A stretch of 64,000 bases of DNA from DASPSM01 sp963800135 (lineage in GTDB: Bacteria > Planctomycetota > Planctomycetia > Planctomycetales > Planctomycetaceae), in assembly GCA_963800135.1 (NCBI GenBank), contig CAWCZR010000006.1, forward strand, positions 62,001 to 126,000, read 5' to 3'. Each line of letters opens with the position of its first letter. Position 1 is the first letter of the stretch. A model generated the notes under the pieces. The model had not been told where the DNA came from. It ran no database searches and worked only from the letters and a program-made list of their open reading frames with translations. Shown piece by piece: positions 16,885 to 28,304 of the stretch. The translations under genes and the position numbers were made by a program.

Positions 16885-19227
16885 CTATTCCGCAGGCACC
16901 GCCGCCAATCGTTCCGCCAGTTGCGGAATGGCCACCGCCAGCACGTCTTCGATTCGCTCGGCGTACTCGAAGCGCATGCTCTTTTGCACTTCTTCGGTCA
17001 GTTCGCCGATGTCGCGGGCGTTGTCTTTGGGGAGGATCACGCATTTGAGGCCGGCGCGGCGGGCGGCGAGGACTTTTTCTTTGATGCCGCCGACGGGCAG
17101 GACCATGCCAGTGAGCGTGATTTCGCCCGTCATGGCCGTGTCGTTGCGGACGGGCAGGCCGGAGTAGAGCGAAGCGAGCGCCGTCGCCATCGTGACGCCG
17201 GCGGATGGGCCGTCCTTGGGGATGGCCCCCGCCGGCACGTGGACGTGCACGCCGCCCGCCGAGGGCTCGATGCCCAACGAAGCGAAGTGGGAGACAATAT
17301 AACTCCGCGCGGCGTGGGCCGATTCTTGCATCACCTTGCCGAGCTGACCGGTGAGCATGAAGCGATCGCTGCGGTCGCTCTCGGGGAGCTGCACGGCCTC
17401 GATATAGAGGACATCGCCGCCGGTCTCCGTCCAGGCCAGGCCCGTGGCGACGCCGGGCGGGAGCGTTTTGCGGGCCTGCTCTTGGAAGACACGCTCCGGC
17501 CCGAGGAACGCCTTGAGGTCGGCCGGCTGCACGGTCACGTGGCTGGCGTCGCCCTGAGCGATGCGAAGCGCGACCTTGCGGGCCAGGCGCCCCAGCGTGC
17601 GTTCCAGTTCGCGCACGCCCGATTCGCGAGTGTAGCGGCGGGTGATGGCCAGAATCGTTTCATCGGGAACGACCAGTTGCTCCGGCGACAGTCCCGCCTC
17701 TTTGCGGCGACGGGTCAGCAAGTACCGCTTGGCGATCTCGAGTTTTTCCTCGTCGCTGTAGCCGGTCAGGCGGATCAGCTCCATGCGGTCCAAGAGGGGC
17801 CGCGGAACGGTGTCGATCGTGTTGGCCGTCGTGATGAAGAAGACGCGGGAGAGATCGAAGGGCAAGTCGAGATAGTTGTCGCGGAAGGTCGAGTTTTGTG
17901 CCGGGTCCAAAATCTCCAACAGGGCGGCCGCCGGATCGCCGCGGTAGTCGCTGCCGAGCTTGTCGATTTCGTCCAACATCAACAGCGGGTTCTTCACCTT
18001 GGCGCGGCGGAGCGATTGCAGCACGCGGCCGGGCATGGCGCCGACGTACGTGCGACGATGGCCGCGAAGCTCGGCTTCGTCGTGCAGGCCGCCCAGGCTG
18101 AATCGCTCGAACTTGCGGCCCAGTGCGCGGCCGATCGACTGGCCGAGCGACGTCTTGCCGACGCCGGGCGGACCGACGAAGCACAAAATCGGCGCATGCG
18201 CCTCGGGATTGAGCTTCATCACGGCCAGGTGTTCGAGAATCCGCTCCTTGATGTCGGTGAGGCCGTAATGGTCTTCGTCGAGCACGCGGCGGCCGGCGTT
18301 CAGGTCGAGGTTGTCGATCGTCATTTCCGACCAGGGCAGCTCGATCAACAGTTCCAAGTGCCCCCGCGTCACCTGGAAATCGGGAGCGGCCGCGGGCGTC
18401 GACTCGAGCCGCTTCAGCTCGCGCTCCGCTTCTTGTCGCACGTCGTCGGGCAGCTTGATCTCGTCGAGCCGTTGGCGGAGCTGGACGACCTCCGCCTGCT
18501 CGGGACTCTTTTCGCCCAGCTCTTCGTTGATGGCGCGGAGCTGTTGGCGGAGCAGGTACTCGCGCTGCTCCTTGCTCATCTCGCTGGAGGCCTGCTTGTT
18601 GATCTTCTGGCGGACCTCGGCCACCTGCTTTTCGCGGAGCAGTTCCTCGTGCAAGAGCCGCATGGCTTCGAGCCGCGTCGGCGCTTCGAGAATGGCGAGC
18701 GCCTTGGCGGGCTCGACGCCGATCATCGACGCCAACAGGTAGACGATCTGGCCCGGCTCATCGAGTTGCGAGGCCAGCTCCGCGAAGTCGATCCGCGGCT
18801 CGGCCCCGACGAGATCCTGAATGCCGGCCGCCAGCTCGATCAGTTCGCGGGCGAGTCCTTCGGCCTCCGGGCTCGTGTCGGCCGGCAGCGGAGACGAGCG
18901 GACCGTGGCGGTGGGGTGCGCGGCGGACAGGTCGAGTCCGACCAATTCGATCCGCTCGAGCCCTTGCACCAGCGCCTGCACCATGCCGTCGCTACGGCCC
19001 ATGCGGCGAATGACGGCCTTGGTGCCGAAGTGTGACAGATCCTCGAGCTTGGGATCGTCGATCTCGGCATTCCGCTGCGTGAACACGGCGACCAGCTTCT
19101 CTTCGCCCTTGGAGGCCGCCTCCAGCGAGGCCAGCGATTGCGGCCGCCCGACGGCCAGCGGCATCAGTGCGAAGGGAAAGAGGACCGAGTTCTTCAGCGG
19201 CAAGAGGGGCAAGGCGATGTCGGCCAT
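16885..19227 (-). CDS. lon: ATP-dependent Lon protease (LonA)
   Basis: 780 residues, normal LonA length, uninterrupted. The N-terminal LON substrate domain begins LPLLPLKNSVLFPFALMPL. The AAA+ module has Walker A GPPGVGKTS at about 351 and Walker B LLMLDEIDK at about 414. The protease domain has the catalytic Ser in PKDGPSAGV (about 674) and Lys in GGIKEKVLAARRAG (about 715). Lon degrades misfolded and short-lived regulatory proteins in the cytoplasm. The Hsp20 gene lies about 150 bases upstream on the same strand, so they may form a heat-shock unit. Confidence 0.97.
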   Translation of the reverse strand: MADIALPLLPLKNSVLFPFALMPLAVGRPQSLASLEAASKGEEKLVAVFTQRNAEIDDPKLEDLSHFGTKAVIRRMGRSDGMVQALVQGLERIELVGLDLSAAHPTATVRSSPLPADTSPEAEGLARELIELAAGIQDLVGAEPRIDFAELASQLDEPGQIVYLLASMIGVEPAKALAILEAPTRLEAMRLLHEELLREKQVAEVRQKINKQASSEMSKEQREYLLRQQLRAINEELGEKSPEQAEVVQLRQRLDEIKLPDDVRQEAERELKRLESTPAAAPDFQVTRGHLELLIELPWSEMTIDNLDLNAGRRVLDEDHYGLTDIKERILEHLAVMKLNPEAHAPILCFVGPPGVGKTSLGQSIGRALGRKFERFSLGGLHDEAELRGHRRTYVGAMPGRVLQSLRRAKVKNPLLMLDEIDKLGSDYRGDPAAALLEILDPAQNSTFRDNYLDLPFDLSRVFFITTANTIDTVPRPLLDRMELIRLTGYSDEEKLEIAKRYLLTRRRKEAGLSPEQLVVPDETILAITRRYTRESGVRELERTLGRLARKVALRIAQGDASHVTVQPADLKAFLGPERVFQEQARKTLPPGVATGLAWTETGGDVLYIEAVQLPESDRSDRFMLTGQLGKVMQESAHAARSYIVSHFASLGIEPSAGGVHVHVPAGAIPKDGPSAGVTMATALASLYSGLPVRNDTAMTGEITLTGMVLPVGGIKEKVLAARRAGLKCVILPKDNARDIGELTEEVQKSMRFEYAERIEDVLAVAIPQLAERLAAVPAE

Positions 19228-19379
19228 GTCGTCGATTCCCCGATTCGTCGAAGTGAGGTTCTCGGTGGTGTACGGGTGTCGCGAGGCGTTGTCGTCGTGA
19301 GCGAGCTGAAGTCATCGTGAGAGCGGGCAGCTGCTGTCGCGAGCAGGCCCCGCTCACTGTGGGTCATTTCACTGCGGGA

Positions 19380-19745
19380 TCATTTCACTTGCGGGATCAC
19401 CTTGATGAGCAGCATGCCGTCCCGATATTCGGTGGTGATCCGCGAACCGTCGGGCACACTCGCCAGATCGAAGTTCCGCTCGAAGCGCTCGTAGGAGATT
19501 TCGAGCGAGCGGCAGCCGCGGGTTTCGTGAGCGACTGAGTCGCGGCGGCGGCCGACGATCCGCAACACGTCGCCGTCGAGCGTCACGCTCACGTCTTGCG
19601 GCCGGATGCCGGCGAGTTCCACCTTGATCATCCAGCCGTGATGCAGCTCGTAGACGTCGGCTGCCGGCACCCAGCCGTGTCGTCCAACGTCCGGTGAATT
19701 CCACAGCAGATGTTTGAGATACGTTTGATGCGAGGACCTGGCCAT
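19380..19745 (-). CDS. Hsp20/alpha-crystallin small heat-shock protein
   Basis: About 121 residues from the ATG at 19745; a start at 19766 adds seven. The alpha-crystallin domain spans most of the protein: VPAADVYELHHGWMIKVELA, the strand motif GIRPQDVSVTLDGDVLRIVG, and the family signature ending in DGMLLIKVIP. It binds unfolding proteins without ATP and would feed clients to Lon, whose gene follows downstream. The C-terminal IXI-type tail is short (VIPQVK). No CIRCE element was found in the 300 bases upstream. Confidence 0.92.
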   Translation of the reverse strand: MARSSHQTYLKHLLWNSPDVGRHGWVPAADVYELHHGWMIKVELAGIRPQDVSVTLDGDVLRIVGRRRDSVAHETRGCRSLEISYERFERNFDLASVPDGSRITTEYRDGMLLIKVIPQVK

Positions 19746-20069
19746 CGCTTCGCTCCGAAAATTCACTTCACCCTGTCTCAGATCGCGGCGCCATGCGCCC
19801 GCACCGTCCGATCACGACACGTTGCGTGCCGCGACGTCAATAGTGCTCCGGCGTCAATAGTGATTGTATCATTCGCGCGCTTAGAAAAACTCCGCGCGCG
19901 ATGCGATGAGTTTGAGTTTCTCGACGCGAGAACGCATTGCCCGAGCGACGCCGACAAGTTATAACCGGGCGCTGACGTTCGTCGCCGGCCCATTGATGAT
20001 TTCTGCCGGCTTCCGAGTGCGATCGTTCCCACCATCTCGACGACAACTTGCCCCATTTGAGAAGGGCCG

Positions 20070-20909
20070 ATGGCTGCCGAACCCGCTTACGCGTGCGACT
20101 CGGAATTTTTGAAGCTGCTCACGCGGCGGGGCGACGTCGATCTGACGATTTTGGCGCTGGAGCTCGCGCGCGACGCCTATCCGGGACTCGATTTTCGCCC
20201 CGTGCTCGATTGGCTCGACTGCTGCGCCAGCCAGCTTTCCAGCTCGATCGTCCGCTCGCAGGGCGAGCCCGAGAGCTTGCAGCTCCTGTCCGAATGCCTG
20301 GCCGAACGGCACAAGATTTTCGGCGACGACGAGTGTTTTGAGCGGGCCGACAGCAGTTACCTGCACCGCGTGATCGAGACCGGTCGCGGACTGCCGATTA
20401 CGCTGTCGTTGCTGTACATGTCGGTGGCCGAGCGGGTGGGGATCGATCTTCGCGGCGTCTCGGCGCCCAAGCATTTTTTGACGCGGTATGAATCGGTGGG
20501 CGGCACGCTGTTCGTCGACGCCTTTTCCCGCGGCCGCGTGCTCTCGCGGAATGAGTGCTCGCGGTGGCTGAGCCAAAGCGTTGGCCTCAAGCGCTCGGAC
20601 ATGCGGGTCGCCCTTAAGCCGGTCGGGCCGCGAGCGATCGTGATCCGCATGCTCAATAACTTGAAGGTGCTCTACGCCCGGCAGTCGAATTGGACCGCCG
20701 CCTGGATGGTGCAGCATCGCCTCACGGCCCTGCAGCCGTCCTCTTACCAGGAGAGCCGCGACCTGGCCCTGATCTCGCTCCACGCCAACCGTCCGGGGCA
20801 CGCGCTGGACCTCTTGCGCTCCTGCCTGCGCAACTGCCCCGACGACGAAAAGGCGAGCCTCGAGCACCACCTGCAAGAAGCCAGCACGCAAATCTGCCGC
20901 TGGAACTGA
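20070..20909 (+). CDS. SirB1/transglutaminase-like protein with TPR-type tail
   Basis: 279 residues. The N-terminal 160 residues match the SirB1 transglutaminase-like domain: SSYLHRVIETGRGLPITLSL, LYMSVAERVGIDLRGVSAP, KHFLTRY and LFVDAFSRGR. In this family the canonical Cys is commonly lost, and Gly-Leu-Pro-Ile-Thr is the conserved signature. The C-terminal helices from residue 190 (MLNNLKVLYARQSNWTAAWM and onward) form tetratricopeptide-like repeats. The function is poorly known; it is often considered a protein-protein interaction or regulatory protein. Single gene on the plus strand. Confidence 0.8.
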   Translation: MAAEPAYACDSEFLKLLTRRGDVDLTILALELARDAYPGLDFRPVLDWLDCCASQLSSSIVRSQGEPESLQLLSECLAERHKIFGDDECFERADSSYLHRVIETGRGLPITLSLLYMSVAERVGIDLRGVSAPKHFLTRYESVGGTLFVDAFSRGRVLSRNECSRWLSQSVGLKRSDMRVALKPVGPRAIVIRMLNNLKVLYARQSNWTAAWMVQHRLTALQPSSYQESRDLALISLHANRPGHALDLLRSCLRNCPDDEKASLEHHLQEASTQICRWN

Positions 20910-20993
20910 CCCGGTCCGCGCCAAGTTCGTCGCGTGGAGCGGTTGCAATGTCGCTAATCCACGGCCTAGTGGTGCGTCTACCACTAATTGTCG

Positions 20994-21082
20994 GGTGCCA
21001 TGCCCACCGGTTTCGGTGGGCATGCCCGATTCGCAGCGGAAAACATGCCCACGCCGAGCCGTGGGCATCGCACCCATCACTG
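20994..21082. repeat. Dispersed repeat with CATGCCCACC hairpin
   Basis: CATGCCCACCggtttcGGTGGGCATG at 20999-21024 is a perfect palindromic stem, followed by a second, weaker CATGCCCACGCCGAGCCGTG motif to 21078. It occupies the gap between the SirB1-like gene and the serpin gene. Confidence 0.6.
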
Positions 21083-21237
21083 TCAGATAGCGATTGACGA
21101 ACTACTCGATGGGCGCCCGATTGCCTTATCTGAATCGGACGCTTAATTTCATCGGCGGTCGGTCCGTCTCATCTCTGATTGCTGTCGCTTTCCGCGTTAC
21201 CGTCCGCCTCATGACACTCTTTGGAGGCTCGCATTTC

Positions 21238-22395
21238 ATGCACACAGAAGCGCAGATTCGAGCAGACCAAGCAACCTCGCGCGATTCCGTTGCTGCCGTT
21301 GTCGCAGCCGGTAACCGCTTTGCCTTTGATTTGTACTCGCGCGAGCGACACGGCGCAGGCAACCTCTTCTTTTCGCCAGCGAGCATTTCTGTCGCCCTGG
21401 CGATGGGCTACGTCGGCGCGGCCGGAAACACGGCGGCCGAGATGGCCCAGACACTTCACCTCGACATGCCCAAGGAGCAACTCAATCGCGAGATGCGCAC
21501 CTTGCTGGCTTGGTGGAGGAGGTACGACGCCGAACAGCGACTCCGTCTCAAGATGGCCAATCGTCTGTGGGGTCAGGAAGGATTCGCGTTTTTGCCAGAG
21601 TATCTGCGCGTGACGCGCGACGACTACGGGGCCGAGCTCGCACAACTCGACTTCCGCCGAACAGAGGCCGCTCGCGAGACAATCAACAACTGGGTCGCGC
21701 AACAGACTGCGGATAAGATTCGGAATTTGGTCGCCTCGCCGGACATGGTGCTGGATGCCAATCTCGTACTGACGAATGCCGCCTATTTCCAAGGAGCCTG
21801 GACAGCGAAGTTTCAAGAATCTCTGACGGCCGCACAGGATTTTCACGTCACGGCCGACCAGCGGGTCAAAATCCCCCTGATGCGGCAAACGGCCAGATTT
21901 CGCTACGCGGCGGTTGATGGACTGCAACTCATCGAATTGCCCTACCGATATTCCAGCCTCTCGATGATCGTCCTTTTACCGGATCGCCCGGATGGGTTGA
22001 GTGAACTTGAGGCCAGGCTCACCGCGACCAGTCTGCAGAAGTGGATCCACGCTGCGGGAGCCGCGACTGTTGAAGTGTTTCTGCCCAAATTCAAGCTGAC
22101 GGCGCTGATCAGCCTGGCCGACACGCTCGCGGCAATGGGGATGCCTTCGGCCTTTGACCGGAGAACGGCCGACTTCTCGGGAATGACGGGCCGTAAGGAG
22201 CTGTTCTTCTTTGACGCGATGAAAAGGGGACCGAGGCGGCCGCAGCGACAGTTGGATTCTGTCTTAGCGCCACGAGTCTCGAACCGATCATGGAGCCGCC
22301 CGTCTTTCGCGGATCACCCGTTCGTGTTCCTGATCTGCGACAACCGCATCGGCGCGATTCTGTTTCTCGGCCGGGTTGTCGATCCGACGCAGTAA
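21238..22395 (+). pseudogene. Serpin (serine protease inhibitor) with disrupted reactive-centre region
   Basis: The frame from about 21238 (earlier in-frame ATGs at 21094 and 21211) gives a serpin fold: FAFDLYSRERHGAGNLFFSP, SISVALAMGYVGAAGNTAAE, LTNAAYFQGAWTAKF, LIELPYRYSSLSMIVLLP and the C-terminal DHPFVFLICDNRIGAILFLG. Between 22218 and 22311 the true reactive-centre loop is in another frame, where DEKGTEAAAATVGFCLSATS is read. That is an inhibitory-type hinge (P15 Gly, P14 Thr, then the Ala run). The strand preceding the hinge is about eight residues short. As written the protein has a nonsense loop. Either decay or sequence error; the rest is well preserved. No export signal is clear. 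Confidence 0.75.
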
Positions 22396-22560
22396 AAGCG
22401 GTTCCCCGCGTCAGGGCTCTTCGACGAGGCTGACATCGGCAGGATCGAAACCTGAGGCACCAAGAGCGAGGACTTCGCTTACCGCTTCGGGTGAGTGCGC
22501 CGATTTGGTCCAAGAAGGCGTGGTGAGGAGGCCTCTCGGCGGTGATAATCGACATCCGCC

Positions 22561-23883
22561 ATGAAGTGCAACTCCTGCGGGATCGAGTCGCCAATCGATC
22601 AGGCGTTTCGTCCCATGACGCGGCTGTTCCAAAAGCCTGATCGCGCTTTTCGTCCGAGCTGCGCGGAGAAGCACGATTGGCGTGAGCTGAAAGTCGCCCT
22701 GCTGTTCATGGCGGCGATCGCGGCTCTCTTCGTGTTGGCCGCATTCACACTCGAGAAGTCCGGGCCGAAGCGGAACGAGTTGCTGGTCTTCCCGCTCTGT
22801 TTTCTGATTTATCCGTTGAATGTCGTCCTGCACGAGTTCGCGCACGCGGTCGCTGCGTGGTTGGTGGGGCTGCGGGTCTTCAATATCTTCATTGGGTTTC
22901 GCGGCCCCGTCCTTTGGCGAAGTTAGGGATTTAAGACTGAAATTCGGTTGACGCGGGCACCGATGGACGGCTTGGTCCTGGTTGCGCCTCCCTCCCTGGC
23001 CCACTACCGGCTCCGAATCGGGGCCGTGTACGCTGCCGGTCCCCTGATGAAACGCGCTTTTGGTGGCAGCGACCTATTGGCTGCCGCGTGGGTCGCTTGC
23101 TCTTTCGCTTTGGGGCACTGTCGTTTTCTGGTCGAACGCCGCGCCTGTTGGCGGTCAGCCTCTTCCCGTGGCCCACCGAGGTCCGCAAGGCGTATTCGCC
23201 AGTGACGGGCTGGCGCTTCTCACTTTGCCTTTGCGCGGCGAAAGAGCTTTGAAGAACGTCACGCGGCTTACTTCGTGCTCGAGGGACTCGCGTCCATTAA
23301 GAACAAGGACTTCCCCGCAGCAATTGAATGGGCCGAACGGGGATTGCGAGAACACCCCGGAGCAATCGGATGTCGCAACATTCTGGGAGTGGGCCAATTG
23401 GGCCTCGATCAGTTCGATCTCGCTCGGGCCATGTTTACGTCGTGCGTTGCTGACTCCGAAACCAATCTGCCGAACAAAGCCATTTTTCTGTTTTATCTCG
23501 CCTGGACCGAGTTGGGCCGCGACGACCGCAGAGACTTGGAGATGCTCGATCGCGCTTCCGAAGAGGCCTCGACGCTCACGCCGGGCGCCCACGATCCAGG
23601 CAACACGCGGTGCCGCTGCGTGGTCGAACTGGGGCGATTCGACGAGGGGATTACCTTGCTCACGAAAGCTTTGAATGGCGCCGAGGGCCTCTCCAAAGCC
23701 GTGATTGCCAGCTATCTATCGTTGGCCTTCGCGAAGCAAGGCGCTCACGACAGGAGCCGAGCCTTCCTCGAGAAGGCACGGAAGTTCGATCCGAGTTGTC
23801 CAACTCTCGCACGGATCGAAAAGCAGATCGCCTCGGTGCGATCCGATCCATGCCAAGATAAAGCGGGGAGCACTGACCGCTGA
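22561..23883 (+). pseudogene. M50-family membrane protease fused to TPR domain, interrupted
   Basis: Reconstructed from three frames. The first part (22561-22926) has an N-terminal Cys pair, a transmembrane helix and the zinc motif HEFAHAVAAWLVGLRV, then hits TAG at 22924. The same frame continues after the stop with DGLVLVAPPSLAHYRLR and VYAAGPLM, the conserved M50 core. Near 23085 the frame shifts to LWGTVVFWSNAAPVGGQPLP and DGLALL. Near 23250 it shifts again to VLEGLASIKNKDFPAAIEWA and three TPR-like helical pairs to 23883. Site-2-protease relatives cleave membrane-bound regulators. One stop plus two indels suggest either a pseudogene or errors. Confidence 0.65.
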
Positions 23884-23917
23884 CCCGCTTCTGCCAGGAT
23901 CCCCGAGCCTCTCCCCG

Positions 23918-25692
<1,775 letters not shown>

Positions 25693-25724
25693 AGGAAAAT
25701 CCTTAACGACCCGGAGTCTCGTGT

Positions 25725-25920
25725 TTGGGTGCCACTGGCGGCTCGTCCGCCAGTGCGTTTTTCGTATACGCTCGGCACTGGCAGCTCAACCGTTGGCGAG
25801 AATTCGTTTGCTTCCGGCCCTCGCTCGCCTTCGGGTTCGTCGGGTGCAACCCGACGCACGCAAGGGCCCGTCGGACAGACGCTGTCCGGGAACACTGGCG
25901 GGCAAGCCGCCAGTGCCACC
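25725..25920. repeat. Two CACTGGCGG repeats in the aspS upstream region
   Basis: Hairpin units at 25725-25756 (GTGCCACTGGCGG...CCGCCAGTGCG) and 25892-25920 (CACTGGCGGGCAAGCCGCCA...) flank about 135 bases, between the divergent aspS gene and a membrane-protein gene. Any promoters of both genes must lie within or around these elements. No gene is seen in 25693-26137. Confidence 0.7.
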
Positions 25921-26137
25921 CGCCGTCCATCGCGCCGTCAACGCGACGCGGCCTTCGCAGTCGCCGGGGATTATAGGACCGGCCCGGAACCCCCACAATC
26001 CGCGTTCAAGAGCGAGACGCCACAGACGACCGAGGTTCGCCCGCAAGTGACCTCGCGGCGAAACATCTTGGCGCAGAGGCCCTTTCTCGCCAGAATTCGC
26101 CCGATTTCTCGCGCGGGAACTGGTCAAGGGAAGACCG

Positions 26138-26704
26138 ATGAGGACGATCGAAACACTCAACGAGGCAGAGCGGCCCGTCACGCGCCGTCGACGGGGCAGC
26201 GACGGCTCATCGCTCCGCGACCGCGTCGTGATCATCGCCACGGTGATCGGCGTGATCGCCTTCGTGCTGGTCGGCCTTCCCTACCTCAAGCACGACCTGC
26301 CCCCGGAGGGCCGCCGGGTCGAGGTGAGCGGCGACATCAAGCCGGATCCCGACCGCGACGCCGTCCGCGCCTGGCTGCACGCCAACTGCCGCGACCCGCA
26401 CCCCCGCGAAATCCGCTGGTGGCCGGCCCGCACGCTCGACGAGTTCTATCGCCAGCAACTGATGGCGGCCAAAGAAGCGGCCGAGGACGATCCGGAATTC
26501 TTCGATTACGTCGAGGAGCTGGAACACGACGGACCGCAGCGCGTCTGCCGGCTCAAGTACCGCGATCGCAACGAAGTCGGAGCGGCCGTCTCATACGACC
26601 AGATGTTCACACTCCGCGACGGCCGCGTGCGCCCGATCCGCAACGACTCTTCCGGCGCGAAGGCGATGCGGAGATACTTCCCGGAAGACGGTGGCGATCC
26701 GTGA
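26138..26704 (+). CDS. Hypothetical single-pass membrane protein
   Basis: 188 residues. A basic N-terminus precedes one helix at about 30-47 (VVIIATVIGVIAFVLVGLPY). The remaining 140 residues are soluble and acidic, with a recognisable mixed alpha/beta pattern (AVRAWLHANCRDPHPREIRW, CRLKYRDRNEVGAAVSYDQM) but no known family. GGGAAG lies before the ATG. The secreted FlgG-like gene follows about 70 bases downstream on the same strand and may be co-transcribed. Confidence 0.6.
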   Translation: MRTIETLNEAERPVTRRRRGSDGSSLRDRVVIIATVIGVIAFVLVGLPYLKHDLPPEGRRVEVSGDIKPDPDRDAVRAWLHANCRDPHPREIRWWPARTLDEFYRQQLMAAKEAAEDDPEFFDYVEELEHDGPQRVCRLKYRDRNEVGAAVSYDQMFTLRDGRVRPIRNDSSGAKAMRRYFPEDGGDP

Positions 26705-26772
26705 ATCGCGAGCGAGCCCGTCTGGCAGTTCGCGGGGACGCCTCACCGCTTTGAACTTTCCGGAGTCGCTCG

Positions 26773-27544
26773 ATGGCGCGGCGAACGCGTGTTGTCGGAA
26801 TCATGCTCGCGGTTTTGCTCGTGAGAGTCGCTCTCGGCTCCGACGGCGTCGACTCCACAAAGAAGAGCGGAGCGGCCCCTTCTGCTACTCGAACATCGCC
26901 CGCGGCCGTTCCCAGAGCCGGACAAGCGGGTCCGCACGCGCCTGTCGTTCGGCTGCGGAAGATCCGCAAGACGGGTCATGCGCTTGATCTCGCCATCGAT
27001 GGCGAAGGCTATTTCCAGCTCATGCGGGCCGACGACCCAAAGGATCTGGGAATTTATGTCACGCGACGTGGACGATTCGTGTTGGACAACCAAGGCCGCA
27101 TCGTCCTGCACGCGGGGAAACGGGTCTGGCTGCTGATCCCGTCGTTCCAAGTGCGACACGAATCGGCGCTGATCGAAATCACCAGCGACGGGGAGGTCTG
27201 GGTGACCGACGTCAACGACCTCGAAAAACCTGGCGACCACCGCGAGATGATCGGGAACATCCAGTTGATCTGTTTTCCCGCGGAGACCACCTTGCCGCCC
27301 TGCGGCGACGGCATCTACCGCGTGAACCGCAAAGCCGCACGCGAGGCAGGGATTGGCAGCCCTGGCGTTGAGGGACGCGGCGCAGCTGCGACAAAGATGC
27401 CTCGAGGAATCGAACCTCGACCCGCAAGAAAAGCCTGACGAGCGACAGAAGCTGCAGCACCGGACGAAAGCGATTGAAAAAGAGGTCCGGCTGCTTCATC
27501 CGGCGGTCAAGCCACCCGCGGCGATCCGTGATTCAGGACGGTGA
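26773..27544 (+). CDS. Secreted FlgG/FlgF-like flagellar rod-domain protein (frameshifted near the 3' end)
   Basis: An N-terminal signal-like helix (VVGIMLAVLLVRVALGS) and a Ser/Ala/Pro linker precede LDLAIDGEGYFQLMRADDP, YVTRRGRFVLDNQGRIVL, IGNIQLICFP and GDGIYRVN, which follow the order of the FlgG/FlgF hook-basal-body fold. An extra base near 27382, next to CAGCTG, sends the frame out. The continuing frame gives LRQRCLEESNLDPQEKPDE, the expected C-terminal LExSNVD motif, and stops at 27544. The usual N-terminal flagellar rod helix (ANNLAN type) is absent and replaced by a signal peptide, and no flagellar genes are near. It may be a repurposed secreted rod-domain protein. Confidence 0.65.
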
Positions 27545-27585
27545 TCAACATCCCCTAGCCGACCGGCTCAATATGGACGGTCGGA

Positions 27586-27974
27586 TCAATCTGTTCCAGT
27601 CGCTCTGCGGACTCGCAACCGCGCGGGAGCATTTAATTGCAAGACACGGACGGTCGTTCGTCCAACCATTGACTGCCCAACGATGCGGACGCCATCCCAG
27701 CGGAAATGGTCATCCCACCGATCGCGGCGTGGGTGAAAGAGCGGCGTCACCTCGCCGGAGTCGGGATCGATCCCTGTCAGATCGCTTCCCTTGCAGAGAT
27801 TGCATTCGGCACACGCGAGAGCAAGATTTTCCGAGTCGTCAGTGCCCTGATGTTTTCGCGGAATCACATGCTCAATGTGGGCGCGACGAGCGGAGAGGTC
27901 GACTGCCGGCGATGGCAGTATTCGCAACGATTGGCTGCCCTCGCACGGACAGCCGCCCGCGTTGCGGCATCCAT
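27586..27974 (-). CDS. HNH endonuclease (one frameshift)
   Basis: From the ATG at 27974 the frame gives ATRAAVRARAANRCEYCHRR, with the first Cys pair of an HNH zinc site. After a base missing near 27892 the frame continues with HIEHVIPRKHQGTDDSENLA, LACAECNLCKGSDLTGID, then LFHPRRDRWDDHFRWDG. That makes a complete beta-beta-alpha metal nuclease of about 130 residues. HNH proteins of this group nick or cut DNA and are common as solitary genes. The stop of the small upstream gene lies two bases before this start, so both are translated from one message. Confidence 0.75.
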
Positions 27975-27976
27975 CC

Positions 27977-28234
27977 CTAAGACCCGTTTTGCTTGAGTCG
28001 GTAGCGTGCTTCGGCTTGCAAGACGGCCAGCAGATTGTTTGCCTCGATATAGGCCTCATACTCCTCGCGATCAGCGGGTCCAAGCTCTCCTTCCTCGGCC
28101 TTCTGGGCGAGCTCGGCCACTCGGTCCGCCAAAGCGGGATCGCCCTCAAGCTCGGCCAAACGTTTTGTCTGTTCGGCCGTCAGGATTGAGAAAAGCAGCG
28201 CGGTGCCGCGATGAAATGCCTGCGATGTCGACAT
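27977..28234 (-). CDS. Small helical protein paired with HNH endonuclease
   Basis: 85 residues, almost all helix: FSILTAEQTKRLAELEGDPA, then LAQKAEEGELGPADREEYEA and NNLLAVLQAEARYRLKQ. The motif EGxLxPxxREEYExYIxxxNLLAxLQ recurs in short proteins next to HNH nucleases in planctomycetes and cyanobacteria (from memory, not searched). There is no signal peptide. Position and two-base spacing suggest an accessory or immunity-like partner for the nuclease, but no function is established. Confidence 0.65.
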   Translation of the reverse strand: MSTSQAFHRGTALLFSILTAEQTKRLAELEGDPALADRVAELAQKAEEGELGPADREEYEAYIEANNLLAVLQAEARYRLKQNGS

Positions 28235-28304
28235 AAACAGAGTTTACCACTGGAAGTCGCCCCAGGCAAAAACGTCTTTCGATGCAATGAAGCCGGTGGC
28301 GTCG

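Noticed and set aside
16279..19035. Very long plus-strand open frame (918 codons)
   Set aside because: It is antisense to lon, whose motifs are complete on the minus strand. The plus frame is Arg/Ala/Leu-rich with no domain; it is a by-product of high GC content.
19746..20069. CIRCE or other heat-shock operator upstream of hsp20
   Set aside because: I found no TTAGCACTC-N9-GAGTGCTAA match or convincing partial match in this gap.
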